From Muribaculaceae bacterium (GTDB taxonomy: Bacteria > Bacteroidota > Bacteroidia > Bacteroidales > Muribaculaceae), in contig JABUUJ010000027.1 in assembly GCA_021443235.1 (NCBI GenBank), positions 48,792-55,877 of the forward strand: a DNA stretch of 7,086 nucleotides, written 5' to 3'. The notes beneath the pieces were generated by a model. That model did not search any database. It was not told the origin of the DNA and saw only the letters and a program-made list of their open reading frames with translations. This document shows positions 5,762 through 7,086 of this stretch, in pieces (the stretch's first letter is position 1; the number at the start of each line of letters is the position of its first letter). The position numbers and the translations under genes are program-made.

Positions 5762-6646
5762 ATGAGCAGAAACGAAGATTTCAATTTCGGTAGCCCAATG
5801 CAATTCAAAGGTGGCGTCATCCCACAATGGGATGGGTCAACGGGTAGTTGTTATTCAAAGGACCTTAGAAAGTCCAAAGTTCTTTCAAAAAATGATGAGG
5901 ATGCGTTATCGCTCCGCATCTCAAAAGGCGACAGGAAAGCGGTTGATGAGTTGATAAAAGGCAACTTGCGACTCGTTATTTCTATCGCAAAAAAGTTTCA
6001 AGGTTATGGTACTCCTCTGGAGGACCTCGTGGGCGAGGGCAATTTGGCGCTCTGTGAGATTGCCCCCAAGTTCAACCACACATTAGGTCGCTTCAGCACC
6101 TTTGCCTACAGAGCCATTGAGAATCGCATTCTCGACTTCTTAGAGAAGTATGGCACTTCTGTAAAGTTCTCCACCGACAAGTTGTCGTTGAAAAAAAATA
6201 TTGAGCGATTTGAGAATCGCTATTTTGTAACTAACGGCTATAAGCCGAGTGATGCCGAAATTATAGAGGCGGTTGGCTGCAGCAAGGAAAAGCTGCAAGA
6301 GTGCCGCTCTATTAGGCACAAGGCTATCTCGCTCGACGCAACAGACGTCGAAAGGGCTGACGAGGCTGTCCTAAACAAGGTTGAGGGGTTGATGCGTGAC
6401 AATGGCGCGTCGGCCGACACAGTCACCGTCACCGACGGGATGGCAAAAATGCTTTCGGTCGTCAAAAACTTGCTGAGTGATAAGGAGTATGACATCTTCC
6501 TACGTCATTCAGGTATTATAAATGGTAATGTTGAGTCCTACGATGTTATCGCTATGGACTATAATGTGCAAGGCGAGCGCGTCAGGAGAATTTACGAGCG
6601 CACTCGCGAGAAGTTGCAAGCCAACGCTTGGCGCTTCGCAGCGTAG
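5762..6646 (+). CDS. Divergent RpoD-like (sigma-70 family) alternative sigma factor
   Basis: A 294-residue sigma-70 protein that should direct RNA polymerase to a special promoter set. Regions in order: a unique N-terminus (1-30); a region 1.2-like stretch (about 31-58); 2.1 (KGNLRLVISIAKKF, 66-79); 2.2 (LEDLVGEGNLALCEIAPKF, 86-104, the core-binding part); 2.3-2.4 (RFSTFAYRAIENRILDFLEK then TSVKFSTDK, 110-140); region 3 (about 143-195, with KPSDAEIIEAVGCSKEKLQE); and region 4 (about 218-288), with a helix-turn-helix ending GERVRRIYERTREKLQ, like the RERVRQI motif of RpoD. The YAVWWIRQS segment of primary sigma factors is replaced by FAYRAIENR, losing both promoter-melting tryptophans and resembling sporulation-type SigE/SigK instead. 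Region 3 excludes an ECF sigma factor. Codons are more AT-rich than in neighbouring genes, suggesting transfer. No anti-sigma gene is adjacent. Which promoters it reads is unknown. Confidence 0.88.
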   Translation: MSRNEDFNFGSPMQFKGGVIPQWDGSTGSCYSKDLRKSKVLSKNDEDALSLRISKGDRKAVDELIKGNLRLVISIAKKFQGYGTPLEDLVGEGNLALCEIAPKFNHTLGRFSTFAYRAIENRILDFLEKYGTSVKFSTDKLSLKKNIERFENRYFVTNGYKPSDAEIIEAVGCSKEKLQECRSIRHKAISLDATDVERADEAVLNKVEGLMRDNGASADTVTVTDGMAKMLSVVKNLLSDKEYDIFLRHSGIINGNVESYDVIAMDYNVQGERVRRIYERTREKLQANAWRFAA

Positions 6647-6648
6647 GT

Positions 6649-6732
6649 AAAGTTTAGAGTTTATTGTTTAAAGTTTAGAGTTTATTGTTTAATGTTTATA
6701 GTTTATTGTTTATTATATAGGGTTTATTGTAA
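6649..6732. repeat. Tandem array of 21-bp units made of ANNGTTT heptads
   Basis: Four 21-base units lie end to end at 6649-6669, 6670-6690, 6691-6711 and 6712-6732, starting 2 bases after the sigma stop codon. The first two are identical, the third differs at two positions, and the fourth is degenerate. Each unit is three heptads, AAAGTTT, AGAGTTT and ATTGTTT, so the true period is 7 (twelve heptads, the last copies decayed). Comparable GTTTA-rich intergenic repeats are known in Bacteroidales genomes. There are no spacers, so it is not a CRISPR. Confidence 0.85.
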
Positions 6733-6741
6733 AGTGGGGTA

Positions 6742-6765
6742 GAGGGCTCGAGAATTCGGGCTCTC
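6742..6765 (+). terminator. Plus-strand hairpin, possible 3' end of the sigma transcript
   Basis: GAGGGCTCGA (6742-6751) pairs with TCGGGCTCTC (6756-6765) around a 4-base loop, using two G/T wobbles. In minus-strand RNA the wobbles become A/C mismatches, so the structure suits only the plus-strand transcript. No T-run follows, so termination is not assured; it could instead block 3' exonucleases. Confidence 0.4.
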
Positions 6766-6859
6766 AAGACTCCTAAAAACCTTGATATACCGTGAAAAAC
6801 AAACCTTAAACCCCAGGAAAAACCACCATCCCGCTCCATCAACCCGCATATTTAGGCCG

Positions 6860-7086
6860 CTACAGACGCAGGCGGCGCCAGATGGGGCGGGGTATGCGTC
6901 TCCACAGAGCGGTGACGATGCGCCAGCGCCAGTCGATGACTCGCGTGTGTCGTCGCCGCTCTATGCTTTCAACAATTTCTTGCGCGACGCGCGCGGGCGC
7001 AAGAAGCATAGGGTAGGTGTTGCCGTCGGCCAGCAGGTCGGTGTCGACAAACCCCGGACGCAGGTCGGTGAAGCGGATGTCGAGTC
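6860..7086 (-). CDS. Short-chain dehydrogenase/reductase (SDR), C-terminal end
   Basis: The minus strand encodes the last 74 residues of a protein entering from the right edge, ending at TAG (6862-6860). The sequence DIRFTDLRPGFVDTDLL matches the conserved strand, PG turn and VxT segment after the active-site helix of classical SDR enzymes. It is followed by YPMLLAPARVAQEIVESIERR, the helix typical of this family, and an Arg/Trp-rich tail (VIDWRWRIVTALWRRIPRPIW) seen in a Bacteroidales SDR subgroup with a probably membrane-associating C-terminus. The Rossmann cofactor site and Tyr-x-x-x-Lys catalytic pair are outside the window, so the substrate cannot be inferred. The gene converges on the sigma gene, with 213 bases between the two stop codons. 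No clear terminator was seen for it. Confidence 0.85.
   Translation of the reverse strand, partial: LDIRFTDLRPGFVDTDLLADGNTYPMLLAPARVAQEIVESIERRRHTRVIDWRWRIVTALWRRIPRPIWRRLRL

Noticed and set aside
6649..6732. Short repeats that could suggest a CRISPR array
   Set aside because: The 21-base units are directly adjacent with no unique spacers, and no cas genes are nearby.

Overview
The window looks like chromosomal DNA of a gut-type Bacteroidales bacterium, possibly Muribaculaceae-like; the family is an inference from protein style, not a proven placement. Evidence: four likely promoters carry the Bacteroidetes -7 box TAnnTTTG, two of them with TTTG exactly 20 bases upstream. Starts lack strong Shine-Dalgarno sequences. 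YbeY carries the Bacteroidales-style DYYTDIITFDY stretch. Most genes are GC-rich at third codon positions and separated by AT-rich spacers.

Layout. 1-287 (minus) is the N-terminal two thirds of ybeY, running off the left edge. A 342-base divergent spacer holds promoters for ybeY and for the plus-strand pair 630-2068. That pair is a short NfeD-family membrane protein and an SPFH/Band 7 (QmcA/paraslipin-type) protein, 20 bases apart, a classic membrane-quality or microdomain pair closed by an intrinsic terminator at 2128-2161. A G-run cluster and a promoter follow. Next is a second two-gene unit, 2314-5145: a secreted CotH-type kinase ending in a dockerin-like pair of calcium loops, then 15 bases later a GT-B family 4 glycosyltransferase. 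A strong terminator closes this unit at 5167-5213.

The right third is different in character. A 616-base AT-rich spacer carries short GTGCCAAA-type inverted repeats, a near-perfect promoter (5483-5514) and a leader of about 240 nt. The leader contains a 9-codon ORF, a 17-bp hairpin, and a GTGTAA/TTACAC palindrome. It leads into a 294-residue RpoD-like but divergent sigma factor (5762-6646), whose coding sequence is visibly more AT-rich than its neighbours. This gene is followed by a degenerate tandem array built from 7-base ANNGTTT units and by a hairpin that pairs well only in the plus-strand RNA. The right edge holds the C-terminal end of a minus-strand short-chain dehydrogenase.

The best candidate for something undescribed is the sigma-factor locus, an alternative sigma factor with an elaborate, possibly autoregulated leader. 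Next is the secreted CotH kinase-dockerin protein paired with a glycosyltransferase. No CRISPR array, tRNA, rRNA, transposase or integrase was seen.
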